Source: Variovorax sp. Root473 (GTDB taxonomy: Bacteria; Pseudomonadota; Gammaproteobacteria; Burkholderiales; Burkholderiaceae_C). Taken from it: a stretch of DNA of 64,000 nucleotides. Below, in pieces: positions 26,515 through 35,039 of this stretch. The notes beneath the pieces were generated by a model that was not told the origin of the DNA, did not search any database, and saw nothing but the letters and a program-made list of their open reading frames with translations. The stretch spans positions 1,209,155 through 1,273,154 of the forward strand of contig NZ_LMEV01000017.1 in NCBI RefSeq assembly GCF_001426505.1. Direction: 5' to 3'. Positions within the stretch are counted from its first letter, which is position 1. Each line of letters starts with the position of its first letter. The translations under genes and the position numbers were made by a program.

Positions 26515-27564
26515 ATGAGCCTTCGCCGCGACTTTATCAAGCTTTCCCTGGGTGCCGGCGTGGCCGGTGCGTTGGCCCTGTCGGCATTGCCGTCGTTTTC
26601 GCAGGGTGCGGCGGGTGCCAGGGGCCCCGTGACGCTGCTCAACGTGTCGTACGACCCGACCCGCGAGCTGTACGTGGACTACAACCAGGCCTTCGCCAAG
26701 TACTGGAAGGCCAAGACTGGCCAAGACGTGACGATCAAGCAGTCGCACGGCGGCTCGGGCAAGCAGGCCCGCTCGATCATCGACGGCATCGATTCCGACG
26801 TGGCCACGCTGGCGCTTGGCGGCGACATCGACGCGCTGGCCACGCACGGCGGCCTCGTCAAGGCCGACTGGCAAAAGCGCCTGCCGCACAACTCCGCGCC
26901 CTACACCTCGACCATCGTGTTCCTGGTGAAGAAGGGCAACCCCAAGGGCCTGAAGGACTGGAGCGACCTGGTCAAGCCGGGCGTGCAGGTGATCACGCCC
27001 AACCCCAAGACCTCGGGCGGCGCCCGCTGGAACTACCTCGCGGCCTGGGAATTCGCCAAGCGCAAGTACGGTGGCGAGGCGCAGGCCAAGGAATTCGTCG
27101 GCAACCTGTACAAGAACGTGCCCGTGCTCGACACCGGCGCGCGCGGCTCGACCATCACCTTCGTGCAGCGCGGCGTGGGCGACGTGCTGCTGGCCTGGGA
27201 AAACGAAGCCTTCCTGGCGCTGAAGGAATTCGGCCCCGAGAAGTTCGAGATCGTCGTGCCGTCGATCTCCATCCTGGCCGAGCCCAGCGTGGCGGTGGTC
27301 GACAAGGTCGTCGACAAGAAGGGCACGCGCGCCGTCGCCGAGGAGTACCTGAAGTACCTGTACTCCGACGAAGGCCAGGACATCGCGGGCCGCAACTTCT
27401 ACCGCCCGACCTCGGACAAGGCCAAGGCCAAGTACGACAAGCAGTTCCCCAAGCTGACGCTGGTGACCATCGACCAGGCCTTCGGTGGCTGGGGCAAGGC
27501 CGACAAGGAGCACTTCGCCGACGGCGGCTCCTTCGACCAGATCTACGCGCCGAAACAAAAGTAA
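26515..27564 (+). CDS. sbp: Sulfate ABC transporter substrate-binding protein (Sbp-type)
   Basis: A 349-residue periplasmic binding protein of the sulfate/thiosulfate family with a signal peptide (about 1-29). Family segments include VTLLNVSYDPTRELYVDYN, IKQSHGGSGKQARSIIDG (sulfate-binding loop) and NPKTSGGARWNYLAAWEFA. The 44290-45306 product is a paralogue. No permease or ATPase for it lies nearby, so it probably feeds the CysTWA transporter encoded at 45-48 kb or an off-window one. It is followed by an intergenic repeat and then the ssu operon. An AT-rich promoter region with a 15-bp palindrome lies upstream. Confidence 0.92.
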   Translation: MSLRRDFIKLSLGAGVAGALALSALPSFSQGAAGARGPVTLLNVSYDPTRELYVDYNQAFAKYWKAKTGQDVTIKQSHGGSGKQARSIIDGIDSDVATLALGGDIDALATHGGLVKADWQKRLPHNSAPYTSTIVFLVKKGNPKGLKDWSDLVKPGVQVITPNPKTSGGARWNYLAAWEFAKRKYGGEAQAKEFVGNLYKNVPVLDTGARGSTITFVQRGVGDVLLAWENEAFLALKEFGPEKFEIVVPSISILAEPSVAVVDKVVDKKGTRAVAEEYLKYLYSDEGQDIAGRNFYRPTSDKAKAKYDKQFPKLTLVTIDQAFGGWGKADKEHFADGGSFDQIYAPKQK

Positions 27565-27655
27565 CCCCCCAGGCTGCGCGCACTTCGTGTCGCTTCGCCC
27601 ACCCCCCCTGCCGGGGGCGGGCCGGCCGCTTCGGGCGGCCGTGCGCGGCGGCCCC
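27565..27655 (+). repeat. Intergenic interspersed repeat, copy 1
   Basis: Between sbp and ssuE a stretch begins with a C-run, CAGGCTGCGCGCACTTCGTG and continues with TCGCTTCGCCCACCCCCC, then a CCGGGGGC arm and a GC-rich hairpin (GGCCGGCCGC / GCGGCC type). The first about 50 bp match the element at 46206-46258 nearly base for base. It probably marks a genome-wide repeat family with hairpin-forming ability, acting as terminator or mRNA-stability element. Confidence 0.7.
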
Positions 27656-27693
27656 CACGCGATTGCGCTCCTCTTCATCGAACAAGGTTTCCT

Positions 27694-28278
27694 GTGTCCG
27701 TTCTCCTGATTGCCGGCAGCCCCTCGGCCCCGTCCCGTTCCACCGCCTTGCTCGACGCGGTGGGCGAGCGGCTGGCCCAACGCCATGCGCGCATCGAGCG
27801 GCTCGCGATCCGCGACCTGCCGCCGCAAGCGCTACTTCTGGCCGAGTGGGCGCATCCGGCCATCGAGCGTGCCATTGCCCAGGTGGCGGCGGCCCGCGTG
27901 ATCGTGGTGGCCACGCCGGTCTACAAGGCGGCCTACAGCGGCGTGCTGAAGGTCTTTCTCGACCTGCTCGCGCAGAACGCGCTCAAGGGCAAGACGGTGC
28001 TGCCACTGGCCACCGGCGGCAGCCCGCACCACATGCTCGCGCTCGACTACGCCCTGCGCCCCGTGCTGCAGTCGCTGTCGGCGCGCCACATCCTGCCAGG
28101 CGTCTACGCGAGCGATTCGCAGATCGCGCTGACGCCCGAGAACGCCTACCAGGTGCATCACGACCTGGCAGAGCGACTCAACGAGGCCGTCGAAGTATTG
28201 GCGACCGAAGGCCTGAAGCTGCCGGCCACCCATGGCTTCGAGCCGGTTCCTTTCTCCCGTGTGCGATGTAGCGTTTGA
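27694..28278 (+). CDS. ssuE: NADPH-dependent FMN reductase SsuE
   Basis: A 194-residue flavodoxin-like FMN reductase that supplies FMNH2 to the sulfonate monooxygenase SsuD. The phosphate-binding loop LLIAGSPSAPSRS, the flavin-contacting TPVYKAAYSGVLKVFLD and the end segment LATGGSPHHMLALDYALRP are typical of SsuE. The start is GTG 27694; no ATG is near. It is the first gene of the ssu operon and lies after the intergenic repeat. A GAACCCGG hairpin follows at 28282-28303. Confidence 0.94.
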   Translation: MSVLLIAGSPSAPSRSTALLDAVGERLAQRHARIERLAIRDLPPQALLLAEWAHPAIERAIAQVAAARVIVVATPVYKAAYSGVLKVFLDLLAQNALKGKTVLPLATGGSPHHMLALDYALRPVLQSLSARHILPGVYASDSQIALTPENAYQVHHDLAERLNEAVEVLATEGLKLPATHGFEPVPFSRVRCSV

Positions 28279-28281
28279 GGA

Positions 28282-28303
28282 CCGGGTTCCTCGCTGAACC
28301 CGG
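28282..28303. terminator. Hairpin after ssuE
   Basis: CCGGGTTC and GAACCCGG form a perfect 8-bp stem with a 6-nt loop, 4 nt after the ssuE stop; T-rich segments follow (TTTTT at about 28317-28321). It may attenuate transcription within the operon or end the ssuE transcript. Confidence 0.5.
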
Positions 28304-28400
28304 CCCCGGCGAGACCTTTTTCCGTTCCCCGTTTTTCGAAGCCGCCTGTGTGCGGCCGGGGGATCGCTTTGCCTCACGTTTTTGCACCAAGGAATTCCGC

Positions 28401-28550
28401 ATGACCCCCGTCGCTCCCGAAGACTCCGTGTTCGAAGCCGCGCCGCGCTCCTTCTGGCAGGCGCTGCGCGACCTGGCCATCAGCGCCATCGTCGTCACCG
28501 CCATCGCGCTGATCGTGAGCTTCATCTCCGCCGCTGCGAGTTCGACGTGA
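28401..28550 (+). CDS. Small single-helix membrane protein of unknown function
   Basis: A 49-residue frame between ssuE and ssuA. AAGGAA stands 6 nt before the ATG. Residues about 22-45 form one hydrophobic helix (ISAIVVTAIALIVSFISAA), preceded by an acidic and aromatic start (PEDSVFEAAPRSFWQALRD). The layout is that of a small bitopic membrane protein. I do not recognise the family. It may belong to the ssu operon, but it could be expressed from its own promoter after the ssuE hairpin. Confidence 0.5.
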   Translation: MTPVAPEDSVFEAAPRSFWQALRDLAISAIVVTAIALIVSFISAAASST

Positions 28551-28609
28551 AGCCGATCACCGCCGTCGTCACCGCCCAGCCCTGAGAAGTTTCAAAGGAT
28601 CAACTCCCC

Positions 28610-29569
28610 ATGACCCGCATTGCCATTCCCCGCCGCCGCCTGCTCCAGGGCGCGGCCGCCGCCTTCGCGCTGCCATCGTCGTTCGCCGCCCTGGCGCAGG
28701 CCCCCGCGCGCCAGTTCCGCATCGGCCACCAGAAGGGCTACCTGAGCCTGCTCAAGGCCCGCGGCACGCTCGAGAAGCGGCTCGCGCCGCTGGGCGCGAC
28801 CGTGAAGTGGACTGAGTTCACGGCCGGCCCGGTGCAGCTCGAGGCGCTGAATGTCGGCTCGATCGACTTCGGCGACGTGGGCGAAGCGCCGCCCATCTTT
28901 GCGCAGGCCGCCGGCGCGCCGCTGGCCTACGTGGGCGCCACGGTGCAGCGCCCGAAGGCCGAGGCGGTGCTCGTGCCCAAGGGCTCGGCCCTGCAGACCG
29001 TGGCAGACCTCAAGGGCAAGAAGATCGCGCTCAACAAGGGCTCGAACGTCCACTACTTCATCGTCAAGCTGTTCGAGAAGCACGGCCTGGCGTACAGCGA
29101 CCTGAACCTGGTCTACCTGCCGCCCGCCGATGCGCGCGCGGCCTTCGAAAAAGGCTCGGTCGACGCCTGGGTGATCTGGGACCCGTTCCTGGCCGCCGCG
29201 CAGCAGTCGCTCGACGCGCGCATCCTGGCCGATGCCACGGGCGTGGTCGGCAACCGCGCCTACTACTTCTCGTCGCTCGACTACGTGGCGAAAAACGCCG
29301 ACGTGCTGGCCATCGCGATCGAAGAGGTCAACAAGATCGACCAGTGGGGCGCCGCCCACCGCAACGAACTGGCGACCGAGCTGTCGGCCATCTGGGGCCT
29401 GCCCAAGGCGGTGGCCGACCTGTCGCAGGGCCGTACGGCCTACGGCACCGGCCCGATCACCAAGGCCATCCTGGCCGAGCAGCAGCAGATCGCCGACACC
29501 TTCTTCGCGCTCAAGCTGATTCCCAAAAAGATCAACGTGCTCGAAGCCGCTGGCGCGGGGATCGCGTGA
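28610..29569 (+). CDS. ssuA: Aliphatic sulfonate ABC transporter substrate-binding protein SsuA
   Basis: A 319-residue periplasmic sulfonate-binding protein with a signal peptide (about 1-28; RRRLLQGAAAAFALPSSFA). Family motifs are RIGHQKGYLSLLKARGTLE at the mature start, SIDFGDVGEAPPIFAQAAGA, LVPKGSALQTVADLKGKKIA and VDAWVIWDPFLAAAQ. It is one of two SsuA-type proteins in this operon (the other at 31758). Its stop overlaps the start of a 38-codon frame (TGATG). Confidence 0.94.
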   Translation: MTRIAIPRRRLLQGAAAAFALPSSFAALAQAPARQFRIGHQKGYLSLLKARGTLEKRLAPLGATVKWTEFTAGPVQLEALNVGSIDFGDVGEAPPIFAQAAGAPLAYVGATVQRPKAEAVLVPKGSALQTVADLKGKKIALNKGSNVHYFIVKLFEKHGLAYSDLNLVYLPPADARAAFEKGSVDAWVIWDPFLAAAQQSLDARILADATGVVGNRAYYFSSLDYVAKNADVLAIAIEEVNKIDQWGAAHRNELATELSAIWGLPKAVADLSQGRTAYGTGPITKAILAEQQQIADTFFALKLIPKKINVLEAAGAGIA

Positions 29570-29685
29570 TGACCACCGTGTCGACTGCGCTGCATGAACG
29601 CGCCGGCCATGTGCTGGCCATCACGGCGCGCGCCTGGGGCGTCGTGTCCGCGGCGCGCCGCCTTCCTTTCCTGCTTGCTGTCTGA
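29569..29685 (+). CDS. Possible small coupled ORF between ssuA and ssuD
   Basis: A 38-residue frame whose ATG overlaps the ssuA stop (TGATG) and which ends 33 nt before ssuD. The product starts MTTVSTALHERAGHVLAIT and is followed by a short hydrophobic end (LPFLLAV). It has no recognised domain. It may be a real coupled small protein, a leader-like peptide or only fill the gap to ssuD. Confidence 0.35.
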   Translation: MTTVSTALHERAGHVLAITARAWGVVSAARRLPFLLAV

Positions 29686-29718
29686 GCGGGCAAGCCAACG
29701 AACGATCGAGAGTCCGCG

Positions 29719-30888
29719 ATGCAGATCTTCTGGTTCCTCCCCACGCACGGCGACAGCCGTTACCTCGGCACGAGCGAAGGCGCGCGCGCCGTCGACCTGC
29801 CGTACCTGCAACAGATCGCCGGCGCAGCCGACCACCTCGGTTACGAAGGCGTGCTGATTCCCACCGGCCGCTCCTGCGAAGACCCGTGGGTGATCGCCTC
29901 CAGCCTCATCGGCGCGACGAAGAAGCTCAAGTTCCTGGTGGCCGTGCGCCCCGGCCTGCACCAGCCCAGCCTGGCCGCGCGCATGGCCGCGACCTTCGAC
30001 CGGCTCTCGGGCGGGCGCCTGCTCGTGAACCTCGTCACCGGCGGCGACCAGGCCGAGCTGGAAGGCGACGGCGTGTACCTCGACCACGCGGCGCGCTACG
30101 AACAGTCGGCCGAGTTCATCCGCATCTGGCGCGAGATCATCGCGCGCAGCCACGAGACCGGCACCTACGACTACCAAGGCAAGCACCTGAGCGTGAAGGG
30201 CGCGCGGCTGCTGTTCCCGCCGGTGCAGAAACCGTATCCGCCCGTGTGGTTCGGTGGTTCGTCCGCTGCGGCGCACGACCTCGCCGCCGAGCAGGTCGAT
30301 GCCTACCTGACTTGGGGCGAGCCGCCCGCGGAGGTGTCGAAGAAGATCGCCGATGTGCGCGCACGCGCCGAACGCCAGGGCCGCACCGTGCAGTTCGGCA
30401 TCCGCCTGCACGTGATCGTGCGCGAGACCGAAGACGCCGCCTGGAAGGCCGCCGAGGAACTCATCAGCCGCGTCGACGACGAGACCGTCGCGCGCGCCCA
30501 GGCCGCCTTTGCGCGCATGGATTCCGAAGGCCAGCGCCGCATGGCCGCGCTGCACGCCGGCGGCGCCAAGCGCGGGCGCGCCGACCTGGAGATCGCGCCC
30601 AACCTCTGGGCCGGCGTGGGCCTGGTGCGCGGTGGCGCGGGCACGGCGCTGGTCGGCGACGCCAAGACCGTGGCAGCGCGCATCGAGGCGTACGCGGCAC
30701 TGGGCATCGACAAGTTCATCTTCTCGGGCTACCCGCACCTCGAAGAGGCTTACCGCTTCGCCGAACTGGTGTTCCCGTTGCTCTCGCGCAAGGCGAAGAC
30801 GCAACTCGCGGGCGGCTCCCTGAGTGGCCCCTTCGGCGAAGTCGTCGCCAACCTCGACGCGCCGTCGCGCCTCGTCTCCCAAAGCTAG
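29719..30888 (+). CDS. ssuD: FMNH2-dependent alkanesulfonate monooxygenase SsuD
   Basis: A 389-residue flavin-dependent monooxygenase of the bacterial luciferase-like fold that releases sulfite from alkanesulfonates using FMNH2 from SsuE. The sequence FWFLPTHGDSRYLGTSEGAR at the start, GYEGVLIPTGRSCEDPW, LLVNLVTGGDQAELEGDGV and FIFSGYPHLEEAYRFAELVF (first 20 only) match SsuD throughout, including its length. It is followed 10 nt later by the ssuC permease. Confidence 0.97.
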   Translation: MQIFWFLPTHGDSRYLGTSEGARAVDLPYLQQIAGAADHLGYEGVLIPTGRSCEDPWVIASSLIGATKKLKFLVAVRPGLHQPSLAARMAATFDRLSGGRLLVNLVTGGDQAELEGDGVYLDHAARYEQSAEFIRIWREIIARSHETGTYDYQGKHLSVKGARLLFPPVQKPYPPVWFGGSSAAAHDLAAEQVDAYLTWGEPPAEVSKKIADVRARAERQGRTVQFGIRLHVIVRETEDAAWKAAEELISRVDDETVARAQAAFARMDSEGQRRMAALHAGGAKRGRADLEIAPNLWAGVGLVRGGAGTALVGDAKTVAARIEAYAALGIDKFIFSGYPHLEEAYRFAELVFPLLSRKAKTQLAGGSLSGPFGEVVANLDAPSRLVSQS

Positions 30889-30897
30889 AGGACACGC

Positions 30898-31746
30898 ATG
30901 ACCGAACAAGTACAGGAACTGCCGGCGGTGGCGCCGACATCGAACGCAGGCAGCGCGCTGCGAGGCTTCGGCCTCAACGTCGCGAAGCGGCTCATTCCGT
31001 GGCTGGTGCCCGTGGGGCTGATCGTCGCCTGGCAGATCGCCTCGTCGCTGGGTTGGCTCAGCACGCGCGTGCTGCCGGCACCGCTCGACGTGGTCAAGGC
31101 CGCATGGACGCTCACCGTGTCCGGCGAACTCTGGACGCACGTGAAGGTGAGCGCGGGCCGCGCGCTCGCGGGGCTGGCCATCGGCGGCGGCGCCGGGCTG
31201 GCGCTGGGCCTGCTCACCGGCTCGGTGAAGTTCTTCGAGACGCTGCTTGATTCGACCATCCAGATGGTGCGCAACATTCCGGCGCTGGCGCTGATTCCGC
31301 TGGTGATCCTGTGGTTCGGCATCGACGAGTCGGCCAAGCTGTTCCTGATCTCGGTGTCGGTGTTCTTCCCGATCTACCTGAACACCTTCCACGGCATCCG
31401 CAACGTCGACCCGCAGCTCATCGAGATGGGGCGCACCTACGGCCTGTCGCGCTGGCAGCTGTACCGCGAGGTGATCCTGCCGGGCGCGCTGTCGTCGATC
31501 CTCGTGGGGCTGCGTTTCTCGCTGGGTCTGATGTGGGTGATCCTCATCGTGGCCGAGACCATCTCGGCACAGGCTGGCATCGGCTACCTCACGATGAACG
31601 CCCGCGAGTTCCTGCAGACCGACATCGTGCTCGTGGGCATCCTGCTGTATGCGCTGCTCGGCAAGCTGGCCGACCTGTTCGCGCGCGGCCTGGAACAGTG
31701 GTGGCTGCGCTGGCACCCCGGCTACCAGAAGAAGCCGGCGAAGTGA
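30898..31746 (+). CDS. ssuC: Aliphatic sulfonate ABC transporter permease SsuC
   Basis: A 282-residue inner-membrane permease with about six helices. The ABC coupling motif is in EMGRTYGLSRWQLYREVILP (EAA loop). The C-terminal GIGYLTMNAREFLQTDIVLV matches SsuC/TauC. It would form the translocation channel with SsuB, fed by SsuA and the second SsuA-type protein. The ATG follows ssuD by 9 nt. Confidence 0.96.
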   Translation: MTEQVQELPAVAPTSNAGSALRGFGLNVAKRLIPWLVPVGLIVAWQIASSLGWLSTRVLPAPLDVVKAAWTLTVSGELWTHVKVSAGRALAGLAIGGGAGLALGLLTGSVKFFETLLDSTIQMVRNIPALALIPLVILWFGIDESAKLFLISVSVFFPIYLNTFHGIRNVDPQLIEMGRTYGLSRWQLYREVILPGALSSILVGLRFSLGLMWVILIVAETISAQAGIGYLTMNAREFLQTDIVLVGILLYALLGKLADLFARGLEQWWLRWHPGYQKKPAK

Positions 31747-31757
31747 GGGCAGGGCAC

Positions 31758-32720
31758 ATGAACCACAACCTCATCAATCGCCGCACCGCCATGGCGACGC
31801 TGGGTGCGCTGGGCGCGGGTGCCGTGCTGGCACAGCAGCAACGTCCCGCCACCGTGCGGCTCGGCTACCAGAAGTCGTCCACGCTGATCGCGCTGTTGAA
31901 AGTGCAGGGCACGCTCGAGAAGCAGCTCGCACCGCTCAACGTTTCGCTGAGCTGGCACGAGTTCACCAGCGGCCTGCCGCTGCTCGAAGCGCTGAACCTC
32001 GACAACCTGGACATCAGTGCCGACGTGGCCGACACCGTGCCCGTGTTCGCACAAGCGGCCGGCGCCGACCTGACCTTTCTGGCGCAGGAAGCACCGTCGC
32101 CGGCCGCACAGGCCATCGTGGTGCGCGACGATTCGCCGCTTAAGACCGTGGCCGATCTCAAGGGCAGGAAGGTCGGTTTCGCGAAGGCGGCCGGTGCGCA
32201 CTACCTGCTGATCGCCTCGCTCGAAAAGGCCGGCCTGTCGTTCAAGGACATCGAGCCCGCCTACCTCACGCCGGCCGACGGCCGCGCCGCCTTCGAGAAG
32301 GGCGCCATCGACGCGTGGGTCGTGTGGGACCCGTTCCTGGCTGCGGCCCAGCGCCAGTCGAAGGTGCGGATCCTGGCCGACGGCGCGGGCATCGCGTTGT
32401 ACCAGCGCTATTACCTGGCGAGCACCAAGTTCGCGAAGGCGCGGCCCGATGTGCTGCGTGTGGTCTACGCCGAACTGGAAAAAACCGGCAAGTGGGTCAA
32501 GCAGAACCCGAAGGAGGCGGCCGCCTTGCTGGCGCCCGTGTGGGGCCTCGACGCCCCGACCATCGAGCAGGCCAACAGCCGCCGCAGCTACGCGGTGCGG
32601 CCGGTGGCGGCCAGTGGCCTGGCCGAACAGCAGCGCATCGCCGATGCGTTCTTCGCCGAGAAGCTGCTGCCCAGAAAAATCAACGCGCTGAACGTGGCGC
32701 TGTTCAACCCCGGGGCCTGA
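31758..32720 (+). CDS. Second sulfonate ABC transporter substrate-binding protein (SsuA-like)
   Basis: A 320-residue SsuA-family binding protein with a signal peptide (about 1-25, ending GAVLAQ). Motifs run parallel to the first SsuA: VRLGYQKSSTLIALLKVQGT, LDNLDISADVADTVPVFAQA, DAWVVWDPFLAAAQ and LAEQQRIADAFFAEKLLPRK. It lies between permease ssuC and ATPase ssuB, 11 nt after ssuC and 4 nt before ssuB. Two binding proteins on one transporter probably widen the substrate range; the division of substrates is unknown. Confidence 0.93.
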   Translation: MNHNLINRRTAMATLGALGAGAVLAQQQRPATVRLGYQKSSTLIALLKVQGTLEKQLAPLNVSLSWHEFTSGLPLLEALNLDNLDISADVADTVPVFAQAAGADLTFLAQEAPSPAAQAIVVRDDSPLKTVADLKGRKVGFAKAAGAHYLLIASLEKAGLSFKDIEPAYLTPADGRAAFEKGAIDAWVVWDPFLAAAQRQSKVRILADGAGIALYQRYYLASTKFAKARPDVLRVVYAELEKTGKWVKQNPKEAAALLAPVWGLDAPTIEQANSRRSYAVRPVAASGLAEQQRIADAFFAEKLLPRKINALNVALFNPGA

Positions 32721-32724
32721 ACTC

Positions 32725-33555
32725 ATGAGTGCCGTTCTGAAAGACATCCAACCCCAAGCCATCGCCGGTGGCGTGCGCCTGGAGGCGCGGGGCCTGCACA
32801 AGCGCTACGGTGCGCGCGATGTGCTGCGCAACACGCAGCTCACCATCGAGCCGGGCCAGTTCATCGCCATCGTCGGGCGCAGCGGTTGCGGCAAGAGCAC
32901 GCTGCTGCGGCTCATCGCCGGCCTGGAAGAAGCCAGCTCTGGCGGCCTGTACACCGACGGCAAGGCCGTGAGCGGCCTGCACGACGACACGCGCATCATG
33001 TTCCAGGAGGCACGCCTGTTGCCCTGGCGCCGCGTGCTTGACAACGTGACACTGGGCCTGCCGAACGACGCCAAGGCGCGCGGCAAGGAAGTGCTCGCGC
33101 AGGTCGGCCTGGCCGACCGCGAGAACGAATGGCCGGCGCGCCTGTCGGGCGGGCAGCGCCAACGCGTGTCCCTGGCGCGCGCGCTGGTGCATCACCCGCG
33201 CCTGCTGCTGCTCGACGAGCCGCTGGGCGCGCTCGACGCGCTCACGCGCATCGAGATGCACCGCCTCATCGAGAACCTGTGGCAGCGCCACCGCTTCACC
33301 GCGCTGCTGGTGACGCACGACGTGCAGGAAGCCGTGGCGCTGGCCGACCGCGTCATCCTCATCGAGGACGGCCGCATCGCGCTCGACGAGAACATCGCAC
33401 TGGCGCGTCCGCGCTCGCAGGGCGACCCGGCCTTTGCCGCGATCGAAAAACGAATCCTCGACCGGGTGCTGCAGAAGTCCGAAGAGACCGATGTGGAAAG
33501 CACCGATGCCAGCTGGCTCACGCCCCAAGCCCACGCCCTGCGCTGGGCGATCTGA
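32725..33555 (+). CDS. ssuB: Aliphatic sulfonate ABC transporter ATP-binding protein SsuB
   Basis: A 276-residue ABC ATPase. Walker A is VGRSGCGKSTLLRLIAG (about residues 50-66), the signature RLSGGQRQRVSLARAL, Walker B LLLLDEPLGALD and the switch histidine in LLVTHDVQEAV. The segment EARLLPWRRVLDNVTLG is typical of SsuB/TauB. It ends the ssu operon, 36 nt before metY. Confidence 0.96.
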   Translation: MSAVLKDIQPQAIAGGVRLEARGLHKRYGARDVLRNTQLTIEPGQFIAIVGRSGCGKSTLLRLIAGLEEASSGGLYTDGKAVSGLHDDTRIMFQEARLLPWRRVLDNVTLGLPNDAKARGKEVLAQVGLADRENEWPARLSGGQRQRVSLARALVHHPRLLLLDEPLGALDALTRIEMHRLIENLWQRHRFTALLVTHDVQEAVALADRVILIEDGRIALDENIALARPRSQGDPAFAAIEKRILDRVLQKSEETDVESTDASWLTPQAHALRWAI

Positions 33556-33591
33556 GTCGTTTCATCCATTCCCCCTTTGAAAGGCAGTCGC

Positions 33592-34881
33592 ATGTCGCAG
33601 AACTGGAAATTCGAAACCCTGTCGGTCCACGCCGGCTACTCGCCCGATCCGACCACCCGTGCGGTCGCGCCGCCGATCTACCAGACCGTCGCCTACGCCT
33701 TCGACAGCGCGCAGCACGGCGCGGACCTGTTCGACCTGAAGGTGCCGGGCAACATCTACACCCGCATCAACAACCCGACGCAGGACGTGCTGGAGCAGCG
33801 CGTGGCCGCACTGGAAGGCGGCATCGCCGCGCTGGCGCTGGCATCGGGCCAGGCGGCCGTGACCTACGCGATCCAGACCATCGCCGAGGCCGGCGACAAC
33901 ATCATCAGCAGCACCGCGCTCTATGGCGGCACCTACAACCTGTTCGCGCACACGCTGCCGCAGTTCGGCATCACCACGCGCTTCGCGGACCACCGCGACC
34001 CGGCGAGCTTCGAGAAGCTCTTCGACGAGCGCACCAAGGCGGTGTTCGTCGAGTCGCTGGGCAACCCGGCGGGCAACGTGACCGACATCGCGGCCATTGC
34101 CGAAATCGCGCACCGCCACGGCGTGCCGCTGATCGTCGACAACACCGTGCCCTCGCCGTACCTGAGCCGGCCCATCGAGCACGGCGCCGACATCGTGGTG
34201 CACTCGCTCACCAAGTACCTGGGCGGCCACGGCACCAGCATCGGCGGCGCCATCGTCGATTCGGGCAAGTTCCCGTGGGCCGAGCACAAGGAGCGCTTCA
34301 AGCGCCTGAACGAGCCCGACGTGAGCTACCACGGCGTGGTCTACACCGAGGCGCTGGGCCCGGCGGCCTACATCGGCCGTGCGCGCGTGGTGCCGCTGCG
34401 CAACACGGGCGCGGCCATCTCGCCGTTCAATGCCTTCCTGATCCTGCAGGGCATCGAGACGCTGGCGCTGCGCATGGACCGCATCAGCAGCAATGCGCTG
34501 GCGGTGGCGCAGCACCTGAAGCAGAGCAAGGCCGTCAACTGGGTGAACTACGCCGCGCTCGAAGACCATGCCGACTACCCGTTGGCGAAGAAGTACTTCG
34601 GCGGCAAGTCCAGCGGCGTGCTGACCTTCGGCATCGGTGCCGGCCGCGAGGGCGGGGCGAAGTTCCTCGATGCGCTGAAGCTCTTCACGCGCCTGGTGAA
34701 CATCGGCGACGTGCGTTCGCTGGCCACGCACCCCGCATCGACCACGCACCGGCAGCTGTCGCCCGAAGAGCTGGCCCGGGCCGGCGTCACGGAAGACACG
34801 GTGCGCCTGTCGGTGGGCATCGAGCACATCGACGATCTGATTGCCGACCTCGACCAGGCGCTTGCCGCTGCGTCGAACTGA
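33592..34881 (+). CDS. metY: O-acetylhomoserine aminocarboxypropyltransferase (O-acetylhomoserine sulfhydrylase)
   Basis: A 429-residue PLP enzyme of the Cys/Met metabolism family that makes homocysteine from O-acetylhomoserine and sulfide. The start KFETLSVHAGYSPDPTTRAV, the insert GNIYTRINNPTQDVLEQRVA, the PLP lysine in SLTKYLGGHGTSIGG and the C-terminal TTHRQLSPEELARAGV with SVGIEHIDDLIADL are as in MetY. The start is ATG 33592. It follows ssuB and links sulfonate-derived sulfite (after reduction to sulfide) to methionine synthesis. Confidence 0.95.
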   Translation: MSQNWKFETLSVHAGYSPDPTTRAVAPPIYQTVAYAFDSAQHGADLFDLKVPGNIYTRINNPTQDVLEQRVAALEGGIAALALASGQAAVTYAIQTIAEAGDNIISSTALYGGTYNLFAHTLPQFGITTRFADHRDPASFEKLFDERTKAVFVESLGNPAGNVTDIAAIAEIAHRHGVPLIVDNTVPSPYLSRPIEHGADIVVHSLTKYLGGHGTSIGGAIVDSGKFPWAEHKERFKRLNEPDVSYHGVVYTEALGPAAYIGRARVVPLRNTGAAISPFNAFLILQGIETLALRMDRISSNALAVAQHLKQSKAVNWVNYAALEDHADYPLAKKYFGGKSSGVLTFGIGAGREGGAKFLDALKLFTRLVNIGDVRSLATHPASTTHRQLSPEELARAGVTEDTVRLSVGIEHIDDLIADLDQALAAASN

Positions 34882-34897
34882 TGCATCGTTCCAGGAC

Positions 34898-34975
34898 ATG
34901 AGCACACTGCAAGCCATCTCCGACGCCGCGCTCGAGCCGCTGTACGACCTCGTGAGGTGGGAGCCGACCGTCTGA
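34898..34975 (+). CDS. Possible 25-residue ORF downstream of metY
   Basis: A short frame (MSTLQAISDAALEPLYDLV, then RWEPTV) between metY and the TOBE gene, with a weak Shine-Dalgarno (CAGGA). The amino-acid composition is protein-like, but no family is recognised. It could be a remnant of a longer gene or an unused frame. Confidence 0.25.
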   Translation: MSTLQAISDAALEPLYDLVRWEPTV

Positions 34976-35039
34976 GCGTCGTTCGTTTCGTTCGCTTCTT
35001 CTCCCCACAACCCCTGTCAACCCTGAAAGAGAAATCACC

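Noticed and set aside
29440..31716. A 758-codon minus-strand frame opposite ssuD/ssuC
   Set aside because: Shadow of real plus-strand genes: composition dominated by Arg, His, Gln and Ala.
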